Part shown: positions 35,128-44,291 of the stretch, piece after piece
How positions within the stretch are numbered: the stretch's first letter is position 1
How the letters are laid out: every line of letters begins with the position of its first letter
Assembly: GCF_015500095.1 (NCBI RefSeq)
Contig: NZ_CP062983.1
Coordinates: forward strand, 3,782,001 to 3,846,000
Direction: 5' to 3'
Source of the DNA: Phototrophicus methaneseepsis
GTDB lineage: Bacteria > Chloroflexota > Anaerolineae > Aggregatilineales > Phototrophicaceae
DNA: 64,000 nt
Made by a program: the position numbers and the translations under genes
The notes under the pieces: generated by a model
Told to the model about the DNA's origin: nothing
Seen by the model: the letters and a program-made list of their open reading frames with translations, nothing else
Database searches by the model: none

Positions 35128-35783
35128 TGATGGTAAAAGTATTGATTTGTGATGATCAGGATTTTGCCAGAGAAGGCCTTCAGCTTATTCTGGAAACAGA
35201 CCCCGAGCTGCAGGTCGTTGGTGTCGCCCAAGATGGGGCCGATGCCATCGAAAAAGTCGATCAACTTCAGCCTGACCTGGTGCTCATGGACCTGAAAATG
35301 CCGGGCATCAACGGTATCCAGGCAACACAGGCTATCCACGATAAACATCCAGAGATCTTTGTGCTCGTATTAACCACCTATGACGGAGATGCTTGGGTCT
35401 TCGATGCCATCCGCAGTGGGGCTTCGGGCTATTTACTCAAAGATAGCCCACGTGACCGTTTGATTGCAGCTATCAAAGAGACTGTTCAGGGCAAAACGCA
35501 CGTGGACCCCGGCGTTGCGGGTAAGCTCCTCACCCATATTGCGCATACACGCGTCGCAACAGATACAACACTTGCCAAATCCCTCAGCGACCGCGAAAAA
35601 GACGTCCTTAAACTGCTGGCACATGGCTTAACCAATACAGAAATTGCCCAACAACTTTACTTGTCAGAAGGCACCGTCAAGAACTACGTCAGTTCTTTAT
35701 TCACCAAGCTCGATGTTGCTGATCGAACGCAAGCAGCCGTCAAGGCACTGCGTTATGGGCTGGTCAACTTAAACGACCTATAG
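35127..35783 (+). CDS. Response regulator, NarL/FixJ (LuxR-HTH) family
   Basis: This 218-residue regulator has a receiver domain at 1-120 (acidic pair DD at 9-10, phosphoacceptor D55 in LVLMDLKMPG, Thr in LVLTTYDGD, Lys in YLLKDSPRD) and a LuxR-type HTH at about 150-210 (LSDREKDVLKLLAHGLTNTEIA, LSEGTVKNYVSSLFTKL). It pairs with the overlapping kinase gene. The two-base offset means ATG 35127 or ATG 35130 could start. Target genes cannot be inferred from the sequence here. Confidence 0.95.
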   Translation: MMVKVLICDDQDFAREGLQLILETDPELQVVGVAQDGADAIEKVDQLQPDLVLMDLKMPGINGIQATQAIHDKHPEIFVLVLTTYDGDAWVFDAIRSGASGYLLKDSPRDRLIAAIKETVQGKTHVDPGVAGKLLTHIAHTRVATDTTLAKSLSDREKDVLKLLAHGLTNTEIAQQLYLSEGTVKNYVSSLFTKLDVADRTQAAVKALRYGLVNLNDL

Positions 35784-35817
35784 CGAAATCAACCAGTCAG
35801 GGACCTTCACCCTACAT

Positions 35818-37488
35818 CTATTCAGCTAGATAACGCACGGTTATGGCCTCAGGTAATTGGGACTCATAATCGTGCAAGCCCGCCAGCATTGTTTCGGCTC
35901 TTTGAGAATCCGCCGCATAGAATGCAATTGTTTCACCATAGTTGATCGTGTAATTTGGCATGCTCCATTGTGCGACAGGAACCCATCCAGGTGGGATCAA
36001 TCGTTGGACCCAGTCATCATATACGATCGCATATTCCGCGTGACGTTCCTCAAAGAGGTTCCAGGCATCTTCCGCAGGGATCGTATACATGCCGCCAGCA
36101 CGAGCAATCTCGACATTTGCAAGGCCATACAAATCAAGATACGGAATATCGGTGTAGTAGCTCGTTGTACCGATGTCATTAATGGCAACAACAGTCCCCG
36201 GTGGTAATTCTTGATCCATAAAGCGCATAAACTGGTACTGCTGCCAGTAAATATCCTGTACCCAATCCGGCGTGAGTAGTGCACTTGCGCTGCGCAGCGC
36301 CGGGTTCACGTAGGTAGGCATCAGGCAGAGTGCGACAAGCATCAGCCCAACAGCGATAGACACGCGACGCCGAGCTGATAATGGCGCAACCTTAAGTATT
36401 TTGGTGAGCAAAATCCCACAAATGAGGAAGAAACCGCCCATGAGATAGGCTTCATAGCGTAGGAAACTGGTATGTGTGAATTGATTGTGCAAAATCGTGT
36501 TACCTATGAACAGCAAGACGAGCACATTTTCAGGCGTCCAGAATTGCTGAAGGCGACTTTGCCACGATACAGTCTCTCCGTTTACAGCGTGTGCATTGCG
36601 CCAGCGGAACACCGCTAGCACGGCACCAAGGACAACCACAATGACCATCAACCATAGAACTGATGATTGATAGGTGCTGGCAAGAACCACATCTGGCCGG
36701 ATTGCATTCAGATAATCTGCAAACGTATTGTAAGTACCTACACTGCCTTTTAGATAAACAGAATTAGGGATGGGTAAACTGCCCTCGCTGACGGAGTAAA
36801 CCCCAAATAGGACCAGCGGCAAGGAGCCGATCAACAGGGTGCCAAGAGCGGGTAAAATACGTAATCGCAGCAAAAACACAACCGCCACACAAACTAAAGT
36901 GAAAATACCCTCATAGCGAATCCCTGTTTGTAATATCGCCAGGAAGAATAACCAGCCATAATCCCTGAGCGTAACTGTGCCACGTTCCGCCGCCGCAACT
37001 TTTGACACGTGATAGATAAAGAGGATAAAGAACCATATCTGGAAGATATGTTCCATCCCCATAAAAGCAACCGCAATAATGGGCGACGCCATAACAAACA
37101 GCACCAGGAATATAAATGTAACGCGGTCGCTTGCACCCTCTTGTTGCAAGATGCGGTAGAAAGTTACGACGACGCCATAACTTGCAACGACATTGAGCAC
37201 AAGGGCCACCCAATCATGGCCGGAACCAATTACAGCGTAAACAATGGCAATCATAATCGGATATAACAACGAAGAGGTTGCAGCACTAAAGCCTGTTGCC
37301 TGGGTGCCCCACACGCCATGATCTACGAGATTTTGTCCCACCGCCATGTGAATGTAGGCATCGTCAATCGCGTAAATAAAGTGACCATCCATCCGGTTGA
37401 CGATTTGGAAATAAGTCAGTACAAAAAGTCCGGTCAGGAAAATCAAAATGACAACAAGCGGCGTGTGCTTCATCAGTTTACCAAACAT
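35818..37488 (-). CDS. Polytopic membrane protein, GT-C glycosyltransferase-like
   Basis: This 556-residue protein has about ten to twelve transmembrane helices and a soluble C-terminal domain of about 150 residues. In the first extracytoplasmic loop it has YAIDDAYIHMA, an acidic DD pair at the position where GT-C enzymes (PMT/ArnT-like, using lipid-linked sugars) have their catalytic Asp. This supports but does not prove a glycosyltransferase activity. The ATG at 37488 follows CAGGGAA; the frame is open to 37533. It converges on the two-component genes with only 34 bp between stops and no clear terminator. Confidence 0.72.
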   Translation of the reverse strand: MFGKLMKHTPLVVILIFLTGLFVLTYFQIVNRMDGHFIYAIDDAYIHMAVGQNLVDHGVWGTQATGFSAATSSLLYPIMIAIVYAVIGSGHDWVALVLNVVASYGVVVTFYRILQQEGASDRVTFIFLVLFVMASPIIAVAFMGMEHIFQIWFFILFIYHVSKVAAAERGTVTLRDYGWLFFLAILQTGIRYEGIFTLVCVAVVFLLRLRILPALGTLLIGSLPLVLFGVYSVSEGSLPIPNSVYLKGSVGTYNTFADYLNAIRPDVVLASTYQSSVLWLMVIVVVLGAVLAVFRWRNAHAVNGETVSWQSRLQQFWTPENVLVLLFIGNTILHNQFTHTSFLRYEAYLMGGFFLICGILLTKILKVAPLSARRRVSIAVGLMLVALCLMPTYVNPALRSASALLTPDWVQDIYWQQYQFMRFMDQELPPGTVVAINDIGTTSYYTDIPYLDLYGLANVEIARAGGMYTIPAEDAWNLFEERHAEYAIVYDDWVQRLIPPGWVPVAQWSMPNYTINYGETIAFYAADSQRAETMLAGLHDYESQLPEAITVRYLAE

Positions 37489-37652
37489 ACAAATTCCCTG
37501 ATTTGTTTTGTGTCTCATGATAAGAACAGACACTTATAAGCCCAGGCACATTATATACTTGGTTGTCGTTCTCAAGCGTTGATTTCCGGCTACCCACGCA
37601 CTAGATTGATGAGCAGTAGCTTTCCACGTTTGACCTGGAAACGTAGAGCAAT

Positions 37653-37686
37653 AAAAAACGCCAGAGACATCGATTCGTCACTGGCG
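37653..37686 (-). terminator. Terminator of the GNAT gene
   Basis: Reading the minus strand, CGCCAG-T-GAC pairs with GTC-T-CTGGCG across one internal mismatch (37659-37668 with 37677-37686), directly followed by TTTTTT (A6 at 37653-37658 on the plus strand). It lies 26 bp after the stop of the gene at 37712-38314. Confidence 0.88.
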
Positions 37687-37711
37687 CTTCTATCAGATTG
37701 TTGAACATCGA

Positions 37712-38314
37712 TTAGCTGACCAGAGATTTTTCAGCTTCAAGGCGCTCCAGTAAGGCATCGTACTCTTCGCGCAGCAGACCAAAGATCAATTCATCGTAGT
37801 ATTGGCCCTCAGTATAAATGTGCCGACGAATACGTCCTTCTGCCTGGCAGCCAAGCCGTTTAGCATGGTGAATCATGGGCTCATTCGTCTCAAGGCAGCG
37901 AATGTTATACTTCTGAAAGCGCAGTTCATGGAACGCATAACGCAAAATAAGGATTTTTGCGTCAAAGCCATAGCCATGTCCTCTGTATGCACGGTAGATA
38001 CGGCTGCCTGTCTCGAAGGTACCATTTTTACGGTCCATAGAATGAATATTGACCCCACCGATCAATTCACCTTCAAGCGTCTCTATGGAAAACATAATGC
38101 GTTCATCAATATGGTTGAATTCAGCGTAACGTTCACCAAACGCCTTAGCCGATTGTTCTGATTTTGGCAGTTCAATCCCATAGTTCAAGAAGCGCACGGC
38201 TTCACTATCAGAGCCTTCCTCTGCCAACCACAGTTCTATATCATCCATATGGAGTGGGCGCAAGCGAATACGCCCATATTCCCAATAGTATGGGTTCACT
38301 AAAATGGCATCCAT
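37712..38314 (-). CDS. GNAT acetyltransferase, RimJ/RimL-like
   Basis: This 200-residue protein has the GNAT fold: N-terminal RIRLRPLHMDDIELW, a beta strand with EGELIGGVNIHS, the acetyl-CoA motif A with YRGHGYGFDAKILILRYAFHELRF (R/Q-x-x-G-x-G/A), and the final IHHAKRLGCQAEGRIRRHIYTEGQYYDEL that is typical of RimJ/RimL-type N-acetyltransferases. The substrate may be a protein N-terminus or a small molecule. It is monocistronic with its own terminator. Confidence 0.88.
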   Translation of the reverse strand: MDAILVNPYYWEYGRIRLRPLHMDDIELWLAEEGSDSEAVRFLNYGIELPKSEQSAKAFGERYAEFNHIDERIMFSIETLEGELIGGVNIHSMDRKNGTFETGSRIYRAYRGHGYGFDAKILILRYAFHELRFQKYNIRCLETNEPMIHHAKRLGCQAEGRIRRHIYTEGQYYDELIFGLLREEYDALLERLEAEKSLVS

Positions 38315-38546
38315 TATGGGTTTCTCATCCTTAGGTAAAGGCCTAATCGACCTGTTGTATTAAACTTATATCCCGTATCAGATAAATTTCAACGAAACTT
38401 CTACAACCTTATAACCATTTTAAGAACTCCTTTGGCACATTGTGACCCAATATATCTATTATAATCAAAGAGAGAGCGATAGGGATCACGATTATCAGGT
38501 GATATTTGTCTTATAACGCAGAGGATTTAGATTGAAATCATAACTG

Positions 38547-39263
38547 CTATGTGTCTAACATGGCCTTCAAACGCAAGGCATCACGTGGCGCATAACCCGC
38601 CTGATCATTATCGAAGAAACAATAGACATCTTTGCCTTGCCGGAGCCAGCTAGAAATAGCGCCTGCCCATCCACTAAGCGCCGGGTTGCCATATTCCCCT
38701 TCATATGGGGTTTCATTGGGGCCATGTAAGCGTATATAGACGAAATCCGCCGTCACCTCTTTAGGAGAAACGTAACCAGCAAATTCGTAAACACAAAATG
38801 CGGCATCGTATGCTGCTAGCAGGTCGTAAGCCTGCTGCGTGTGCCAGCTTTTATCTCTGAATTCAAAAGCATAGCGATGGTCATCTGGCAACCTACGGAG
38901 AAACTGTTCTAAACGCTCTGCATTAAAGTGCCATTTGCCCGGCAGTTGGAACAGTACAGGCCCCAGCTTATCTCCTAATGGCTCAACAGATCCCAAAAAT
39001 CGTGCAATCGGTTCATCCGGGTCTTTGAGCTTTTTCATATGTGTCATGTAACGACTGGCTTTGACAGCAAATTCAAAATCATGAGGAGTCGCTTCGTACC
39101 ATGCCTCGAATGTCGATTTTTCCGGCAGTTGGTAAAATGTATTGTTAACCTCTACGCTCTTGAACTGCGATGTATAGAACCCCAGCATATCCTTGACATC
39201 ATCTGGATAGAAATTCCCGCGCCAATGGTCATAATGCCAGCCAGATGTACCGATAGATAACAT
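38547..39263 (-). CDS. DUF72 (YecE-like) protein
   Basis: This 238-residue protein matches the DUF72 TIM-barrel-like family. Recognisable segments are IGTSGWHYDHWRG, FYPDD, SVEVNNTFYQLPE, FAVKASRYMTHMKKL, LGPVLFQLPGKW, YAFEFRDKSWH, YIRLHGP and the C-terminal DVYCFFDNDQAGYAPRDALRL. The biochemical function of the family is unknown. It is followed on the other side by the acylphosphatase gene 18 bp upstream in the transcript, so the two are likely cotranscribed. Confidence 0.93.
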   Translation of the reverse strand: MLSIGTSGWHYDHWRGNFYPDDVKDMLGFYTSQFKSVEVNNTFYQLPEKSTFEAWYEATPHDFEFAVKASRYMTHMKKLKDPDEPIARFLGSVEPLGDKLGPVLFQLPGKWHFNAERLEQFLRRLPDDHRYAFEFRDKSWHTQQAYDLLAAYDAAFCVYEFAGYVSPKEVTADFVYIRLHGPNETPYEGEYGNPALSGWAGAISSWLRQGKDVYCFFDNDQAGYAPRDALRLKAMLDT

Positions 39264-39281
39264 TTCGCACCCTATACTATG

Positions 39282-39554
39282 TCAACGCTGCACAGTAAAT
39301 TCATAGAACGTCCCTGCCGCATCGGACCAATTGACATCAACAGAACTATCGCGAGCAGAAGGCGGCCCTTGGAGCAAGAAATTATGAAGCACTTCTAGCT
39401 TATCCTTTGAGCCTTCTGCTATGACCTCCACCGTTCCATCCGCATTGTTACGAACCCATCCCGTAATACTCAGTTGGACCGCGCGGTCCTGAGTCGTCGC
39501 ACGGAAATAAACACCCTGAACATGACCGTGAACAATCGCGTGGAGCCTTTTCAT
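39282..39554 (-). CDS. acyP: Acylphosphatase
   Basis: This 90-residue enzyme hydrolyses carboxyl-phosphate bonds such as acetyl phosphate or 1,3-bisphosphoglycerate. The N-terminal phosphate loop GHVQGVYFRATTQ carries the catalytic Arg, and WVRNNADGTVEV carries the catalytic Asn. Size is standard. It lies 18 bp before the DUF72 gene in the same direction. Confidence 0.95.
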   Translation of the reverse strand: MKRLHAIVHGHVQGVYFRATTQDRAVQLSITGWVRNNADGTVEVIAEGSKDKLEVLHNFLLQGPPSARDSSVDVNWSDAAGTFYEFTVQR

Positions 39555-39693
39555 AGGTACAGCACTTCCTCAACCAACCAAAGTCCGAGCTAATAAAGTC
39601 TTCACTACCATAACATGCCATTCTGACCTAGACGAGACACATGAGACCCGGTTGCATTGAGCCAATCTACCCATTTGACGAACCCCAGAAAGC

Positions 39694-39728
39694 AAAACAG
39701 CCGCCCGTGATTAATGGGTGGCTGTTTT
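39694..39728. terminator. Bidirectional terminator after the GH51 operon
   Basis: A 13-bp stem AAAACAGCCGCCC (39694-39706) / GGGTGGCTGTTTT (39716-39728) with one wobble pair has A4 and T4 ends. It lies 29 bp after the GH51 stop and probably closes the whole lacI-to-GH51 transcript. Confidence 0.85.
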
Positions 39729-39756
39729 AAAGATCGACTATTAAGTCGTCGATAAG

Positions 39757-41280
39757 CTAAAGGGTGAACGTGATGACGTTGACAGATGCGGGTTCGAAAG
39801 TGTGTACCCACTCACCATCAGGCACATCTAACGAAGTCAAGCGAGGTTCAACCTGGGACGGCGCAGCAAAGGTATTGTGTGAATAGATGTCCTCACCTAC
39901 CAATGTGCTCAGTTCCGCCTGCTTTATCTTGATCCCGCCTAAATCGATTGTCGTTTCAATCGGTTGGTCAATGTGTGAGTTGACGATACTTAGTGTAAGC
40001 GTGCGCCCTTTAAGTGAAGCGGAACCACTCAATGCCGGGAGGTCATATTGTTTGCCATTGATTTCAAAGGGAATCACGTCAGAATCAACCTGCAAGAGTA
40101 TGCTCTGCCCACCCTGATGCGCCTGATACATATCATAAACATGATATGTCGGTGTCGTTAGCATCTGATCGCCATCTGTAAGGATCATGGCCTGCAAAAC
40201 GTTGATTGTCTGGGCGATATTCCCCATGACGACTTTATCAGCATGGCGGTTGAAGATATCCAATGTCGTCGCAGCAACGAGGGCATCGCGGATGGTGTTC
40301 TGCTGCCACAAGTGACGCGGATGATGGCCTTCTGTCGGTGGGTGCCATGTCCCCCATTCATCGACAATCAACCCAATTTGTCGATCTGGATCATAGCTAT
40401 CCATTGCAGCGCGCTGCTGCATCACGAGACGCTCCATCTCCAAGCCAACGTAAATCTGATAATACCATTGTGCGTCTGTATAATCGGTTGCAGTACCTGT
40501 AAACGCTGAATAAGACTCCCGCCCCTGGGGATCACGGGCACGCGCATAATAATGCGCCGCAAAACCGTGAATCTTCGGACGCCAGGCAGGTTTTAGCTTC
40601 TCCAGAAAACGCAGCGTCCAGTCGATATCATTATTCCGGGGGCCACATGCAATCAGATAGAGTGGCGTTTGACCAAACTCCCGCAGATAAGTTGAAAATT
40701 GCCGATAAGCTGCCGCATAATCTTCCGGGTCGAACGAACCACCACACCCCCAGTTTTCATTGCCGACACCCCAGTATCGCACCCCAAAAGGCTCCGGCGA
40801 ACCATTGGCAGCACGTTCACGAGAAAGCGTGCTATCCCCTGCGAAGTTGCAGTACTCAACCCAATCACGCAGTTCACCCGGTGTCCCACTACCAACGTTA
40901 CCGACCAGATAGGGTTCAGCGCCCACCAGACGGCAAAATTGCAAGAACTCATGCGTGCCAAAATGATTATTTTCGATGTCTTCGCCCCACCAGATATTGA
41001 TCCGATCCGGGCGACTATCACGTGGGCCGATACCATCACGCCAATGATAATCATCGGCGAAGCAACCGCCAGGCCAACGAATGACGGGTGGGGCGATCTT
41101 CTTCATAGCAGCGATCACATCATTACGCATGCCATTTGTATTCGGGATAGGCGAATCTTCACCAACCCAGATGCCTTCGTAGATACAAGCCCCTAAGTGC
41201 TCGGCAAAGTGCCCATAAATATTGGGATTGATCTGGCCCACTGCGTGCTGCAAATTGACTGAAATGTGATGTTCTGGCAT
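39757..41280 (-). CDS. GH51 alpha-L-arabinofuranosidase
   Basis: This 507-residue enzyme removes terminal alpha-L-arabinofuranosyl residues. The acid/base E175 is in WGVGNENWGCGG and the nucleophile E308 in GLIVDEWGTWH, both in the canonical GH51 contexts; RWPGGCFADDYHWRDGIGP is the substrate-site signature. There is no signal peptide, so it acts on imported oligosaccharides, as in most intracellular GH51 enzymes. The C-terminal beta-domain starts at about 385. The gene is last in an operon with importer components and a sulfatase, 45 bp after the latter. Confidence 0.95.
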   Translation of the reverse strand: MPEHHISVNLQHAVGQINPNIYGHFAEHLGACIYEGIWVGEDSPIPNTNGMRNDVIAAMKKIAPPVIRWPGGCFADDYHWRDGIGPRDSRPDRINIWWGEDIENNHFGTHEFLQFCRLVGAEPYLVGNVGSGTPGELRDWVEYCNFAGDSTLSRERAANGSPEPFGVRYWGVGNENWGCGGSFDPEDYAAAYRQFSTYLREFGQTPLYLIACGPRNNDIDWTLRFLEKLKPAWRPKIHGFAAHYYARARDPQGRESYSAFTGTATDYTDAQWYYQIYVGLEMERLVMQQRAAMDSYDPDRQIGLIVDEWGTWHPPTEGHHPRHLWQQNTIRDALVAATTLDIFNRHADKVVMGNIAQTINVLQAMILTDGDQMLTTPTYHVYDMYQAHQGGQSILLQVDSDVIPFEINGKQYDLPALSGSASLKGRTLTLSIVNSHIDQPIETTIDLGGIKIKQAELSTLVGEDIYSHNTFAAPSQVEPRLTSLDVPDGEWVHTFEPASVNVITFTL

Positions 41281-41325
41281 ATGGCCTTCCTTTAAAATAA
41301 GTGTAAGTGCGGCTGAATGTATTGA

Positions 41326-42813
41326 CTAACGATGCGGCGACCAATAGTTACGCGGGTCTGACTTAAATTTATAACGACGTCTGGGGTGCGGCAGTGGGTC
41401 CTGCGCGCGCAGCGTCCACGCGAGAAGCTCAGCGACCATCTCCGACTGAATATCCTGATAATCCGCGACACCATAGAGATTGTTTAATTCAACAGGGTCT
41501 TCAGAGAGGTGATAGAGCTGCCCCCTACCCTGCATATCGAACATCAGCTTCCAGTCGCCCTTACGCAACATACGCATGGTACCACTCTGGGACCAGCCAT
41601 TGAGCTCATCAAAGCTTACAACCGGATTGAGACCATCTTCATATGGGTCAAAATCATCATCCGCTGTATAGTGCAGGCCACCAAAGCCATGTTCAGCATA
41701 AGCGCTGGCAAACTCTTCTTTCGGGTAATCTTGCCCGGTCAGCAACGGCCACAAACTCTGTCCCTGAACGCCTGCGGGCAAATCAACACCAACCGCTTCG
41801 CAGATTGTTGGCATGATATCAACGATACTGATATGTGCATCATGGGGCTGATCAGATGCAACAACACCAGGGCCCATCACCTGGAAGGGAATACGGGTCA
41901 GGACTTCTGGCAGTTCAGCCCCTTTGCGAACCAGCCCATATTCACCAACGTAATCTCCATGGTCAGAAAGGAAGATAATCAGCGTATTTTCGCGCAGGTT
42001 CTGATTATCAAGATACTCTACGAAGCGTTGAATCTGGTCATCGATCAAACGCAGCATGCCAAAATAATTTGCACGAGCACGAGGCAGTTGTTCCGCATAA
42101 TCGGGGAAAGCTGTCTCACCAATATGTCGCAGCCATTGGAACTTAAAGCCTTTTTTCTCCAAAGCAGATTTATCGGAGCGTGTCGGCGGCAAAGTTTCCG
42201 GCGGGAACATCGAAAAATAGGGTTCTGGTACCTGATAAGGATTATGCGGCTCTGGGAATGATAGCCACAAGAAGAAAGGATCGTCCCCTTCCTTTATTGT
42301 ATCCAACCAATTCATCGCTGCCGAGACAGCCCGATATGGACACTGTACCTCGACGCCAAACGGCGCCGGATTAGAATCCGCGCGATGGCTCAGGCTGGAC
42401 AAATAATCATCAAAAGCTTTTTCATCATCCGTACGATCATCACCAAAACCACCGCCATGGCTGAGCTCAAAATAATAATCCATGCGATCTGGCTTCAAGT
42501 GCGAATGATTCTTACCACAGAGTGCTGTTTTGTAACCCTGTTCTCGCATCACATCGTATAAATCAGTTTCGTAAAAGGCATCTTCTTCATTATGATTCGT
42601 CCGCGCATGGGTCGCACTCGGATAGCGCCCCGTCAGCATACTGACTCGCGCAGGTAAACAGGCAGGCATAGAAGTATATGCACGATTAAACCAGGTGCCC
42701 TGTGTAGCTAGCGAATCAAGAAATGGTGTGGTATCCAGCGGGAAACCTTCTCGTTTAGAAACATCAGCCCGCTGTTGGTCCGTCATAATAATGACGACAT
42801 TCGGTTTAGACAT
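41326..42813 (-). CDS. Type I sulfatase (formylglycine-dependent)
   Basis: This 495-residue alkaline-phosphatase-superfamily sulfatase starts with KPNVVIIMTDQQRAD (metal ligands). The formylglycine signature is CLPARVSMLTGRYP: C52, P54, R56 fit C-x-P-x-R, so maturation would need a formylglycine-generating enzyme not encoded in this window. The second metal site is in FLSDHGDYVGEYGL. It has no signal peptide, so it probably desulfates imported oligosaccharides. The ATG at 42813 follows AAAGGTG; a GTG at 42822 is less likely. Association with GH51 and a sugar importer suggests a sulfated arabinose-containing glycan. Confidence 0.93.
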   Translation of the reverse strand: MSKPNVVIIMTDQQRADVSKREGFPLDTTPFLDSLATQGTWFNRAYTSMPACLPARVSMLTGRYPSATHARTNHNEEDAFYETDLYDVMREQGYKTALCGKNHSHLKPDRMDYYFELSHGGGFGDDRTDDEKAFDDYLSSLSHRADSNPAPFGVEVQCPYRAVSAAMNWLDTIKEGDDPFFLWLSFPEPHNPYQVPEPYFSMFPPETLPPTRSDKSALEKKGFKFQWLRHIGETAFPDYAEQLPRARANYFGMLRLIDDQIQRFVEYLDNQNLRENTLIIFLSDHGDYVGEYGLVRKGAELPEVLTRIPFQVMGPGVVASDQPHDAHISIVDIMPTICEAVGVDLPAGVQGQSLWPLLTGQDYPKEEFASAYAEHGFGGLHYTADDDFDPYEDGLNPVVSFDELNGWSQSGTMRMLRKGDWKLMFDMQGRGQLYHLSEDPVELNNLYGVADYQDIQSEMVAELLAWTLRAQDPLPHPRRRYKFKSDPRNYWSPHR

Positions 42814-42849
42814 GGAGAACACCTTTAAGAGTTAGAGAAGTAACGAACA

Positions 42850-42875
42850 GGAGGCTCACTATAAAGTGAGCCTCC
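42850..42875 (-). other. Stem-loop after the binding-protein gene
   Basis: Perfect 11-bp arms GGAGGCTCACT (42850-42860) and AGTGAGCCTCC (42865-42875) with an ATAA loop begin 12 bp after the binding-protein stop and end 37 bp before the sulfatase start. No T run, so partial termination or 3'-end protection is likely. Confidence 0.78.
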
Positions 42876-42886
42876 CCTATCTTAAA

Positions 42887-44173
42887 TTACAACAAATCAT
42901 TCACTTTTTCGACGATTGTATCCGCGACTTCCTGAGCATCCGCCTGCCCAATCCAGAGGCGATCCAATTCCGTTATCATCACCTGGGAAGCCTGAGTAAA
43001 CGCAGCATTCCGTGGATCTGGGTGGAGATAAGGAGCGCCCTCTGTAAAGACTGAAATATGCTCTGGGGGTTGGCCTGGCTGTAGGTAGACGTCACTTTCC
43101 GCAACAGATTGCAGCGGTGGCACGATGCCCATGATTTCCGTCCATTTTTCGGCAGCTTCCGTCGTCGCCATGAACTTGACGAATTCCCAGGCAGCGTCTT
43201 TATTCGGTGAGAAAGCAGAAATCACCTGGCCGGACCCACCACCTGCTGTCGATTTACCAGCCTTGCCAGCAGGGTGTGGTGCAACATCCCACACAAACTT
43301 ATCGCCGATGCTCTCACGCATACGGCCCATTGCCGGCCACCATGTTTCCATCGCTGTAATGCCAGATTCAAACAAGGTCGCGGAACCCATCTCAGAAGCG
43401 ACATCCAGCGGCGGAGCAACCTCATGCACATGGATCAGATCTGCGAGGAATTGCAGTGCCTCTACGGCTTCTGGCTCATTGATGACACAGGCGGTGCCAT
43501 CTTCGTTAAAGAAGCTGCCACCGTTCGAGGTAATCCAGATCCAGTTAGAACGGAAGTCATTCTTAACCTGGAAGCCCCATTTATTCTGGCTTTTATCCGT
43601 CAGAGCAATGGCTTTTTCCAAGAAAGAATCCCACGTCCAGGTCTCATCTTCCCAATCCGAAGGTGGACGTTCAACACCAGCTTCTTCAAAGCGGGTGACA
43701 TTATAGAATAGCTGCTGGCTTGGGGCATCCATAGGGAACCCATATTGCACACCATCAACGTTGTAGAGGGCCAGGTTAGCCGCAAAAATATCCGACGTGT
43801 CGAATGAGTCACGCTCAATATACGCATCAAGCGGCTCAAACTGACCACGCGCTACATAAGGCAGCACATCACCATTGCCGATGTAGATCACATCTGGATA
43901 ATCGCCACCCGCGAGCATCGTCTGTAACTTGGTGTTGTAATCATCCGGCGTATGCAAGAACTCGACTTTGATGTTCGGGAATGCTTCTTCAAACATCGCA
44001 ATCGTCGCTTCGCGCGCTTCAAATTCTGTTGGGTTACCCCAGGCTAACAGGCGTATCGTTGTTGTATCCTGAGCACGCGCGACAAAGGGAACTGCATTCG
44101 CTGCAAACATCCCTGCCGTTGCGGTTGCAGCTGTACGGAGAAAATCACGTCTTGAAAGTTTATATTTACTCAT
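42887..44173 (-). CDS. Sugar ABC transporter substrate-binding protein, Tat-exported
   Basis: This 428-residue family-1 binding protein has a twin-arginine signal (SRRDFLRTAATATAG, cleavage after VARAQ at about residue 34), unlike the Sec signals of the other binding proteins here. The mature part has IRLLAWGN, FPNIKVEFLHTPDDYNTKLQTMLAGGDYPDVIYIGNG and a C-terminal ITELDRLWIG typical of MalE-like proteins. It is the third transport gene of its operon, after both permeases. The ligand is probably an arabinose-rich, perhaps sulfated, oligosaccharide, inferred from its neighbours. Confidence 0.92.
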   Translation of the reverse strand: MSKYKLSRRDFLRTAATATAGMFAANAVPFVARAQDTTTIRLLAWGNPTEFEAREATIAMFEEAFPNIKVEFLHTPDDYNTKLQTMLAGGDYPDVIYIGNGDVLPYVARGQFEPLDAYIERDSFDTSDIFAANLALYNVDGVQYGFPMDAPSQQLFYNVTRFEEAGVERPPSDWEDETWTWDSFLEKAIALTDKSQNKWGFQVKNDFRSNWIWITSNGGSFFNEDGTACVINEPEAVEALQFLADLIHVHEVAPPLDVASEMGSATLFESGITAMETWWPAMGRMRESIGDKFVWDVAPHPAGKAGKSTAGGGSGQVISAFSPNKDAAWEFVKFMATTEAAEKWTEIMGIVPPLQSVAESDVYLQPGQPPEHISVFTEGAPYLHPDPRNAAFTQASQVMITELDRLWIGQADAQEVADTIVEKVNDLL

Positions 44174-44291
44174 GACAACCTCTCAACTAAGAAAACTTTA
44201 TTGGATAATCGCTATATAGATATTTGAGACATAATCAGTGCCGGATTGATACTCCTTTCCTAATTTGCGAATGCCGGAACCGAGCGCGGGC

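Noticed and set aside
41509-42261. A 250-codon plus-strand frame within the sulfatase gene
   Set aside because: It lies antisense to a well supported sulfatase, has no domain pattern and is rich in Ile/His/Thr as expected for a shadow frame.
43125-43706. A 193-codon plus-strand frame within the Tat-exported binding-protein gene
   Set aside because: It is antisense to a clear gene, shows no family resemblance and has no promoter or ribosome site.
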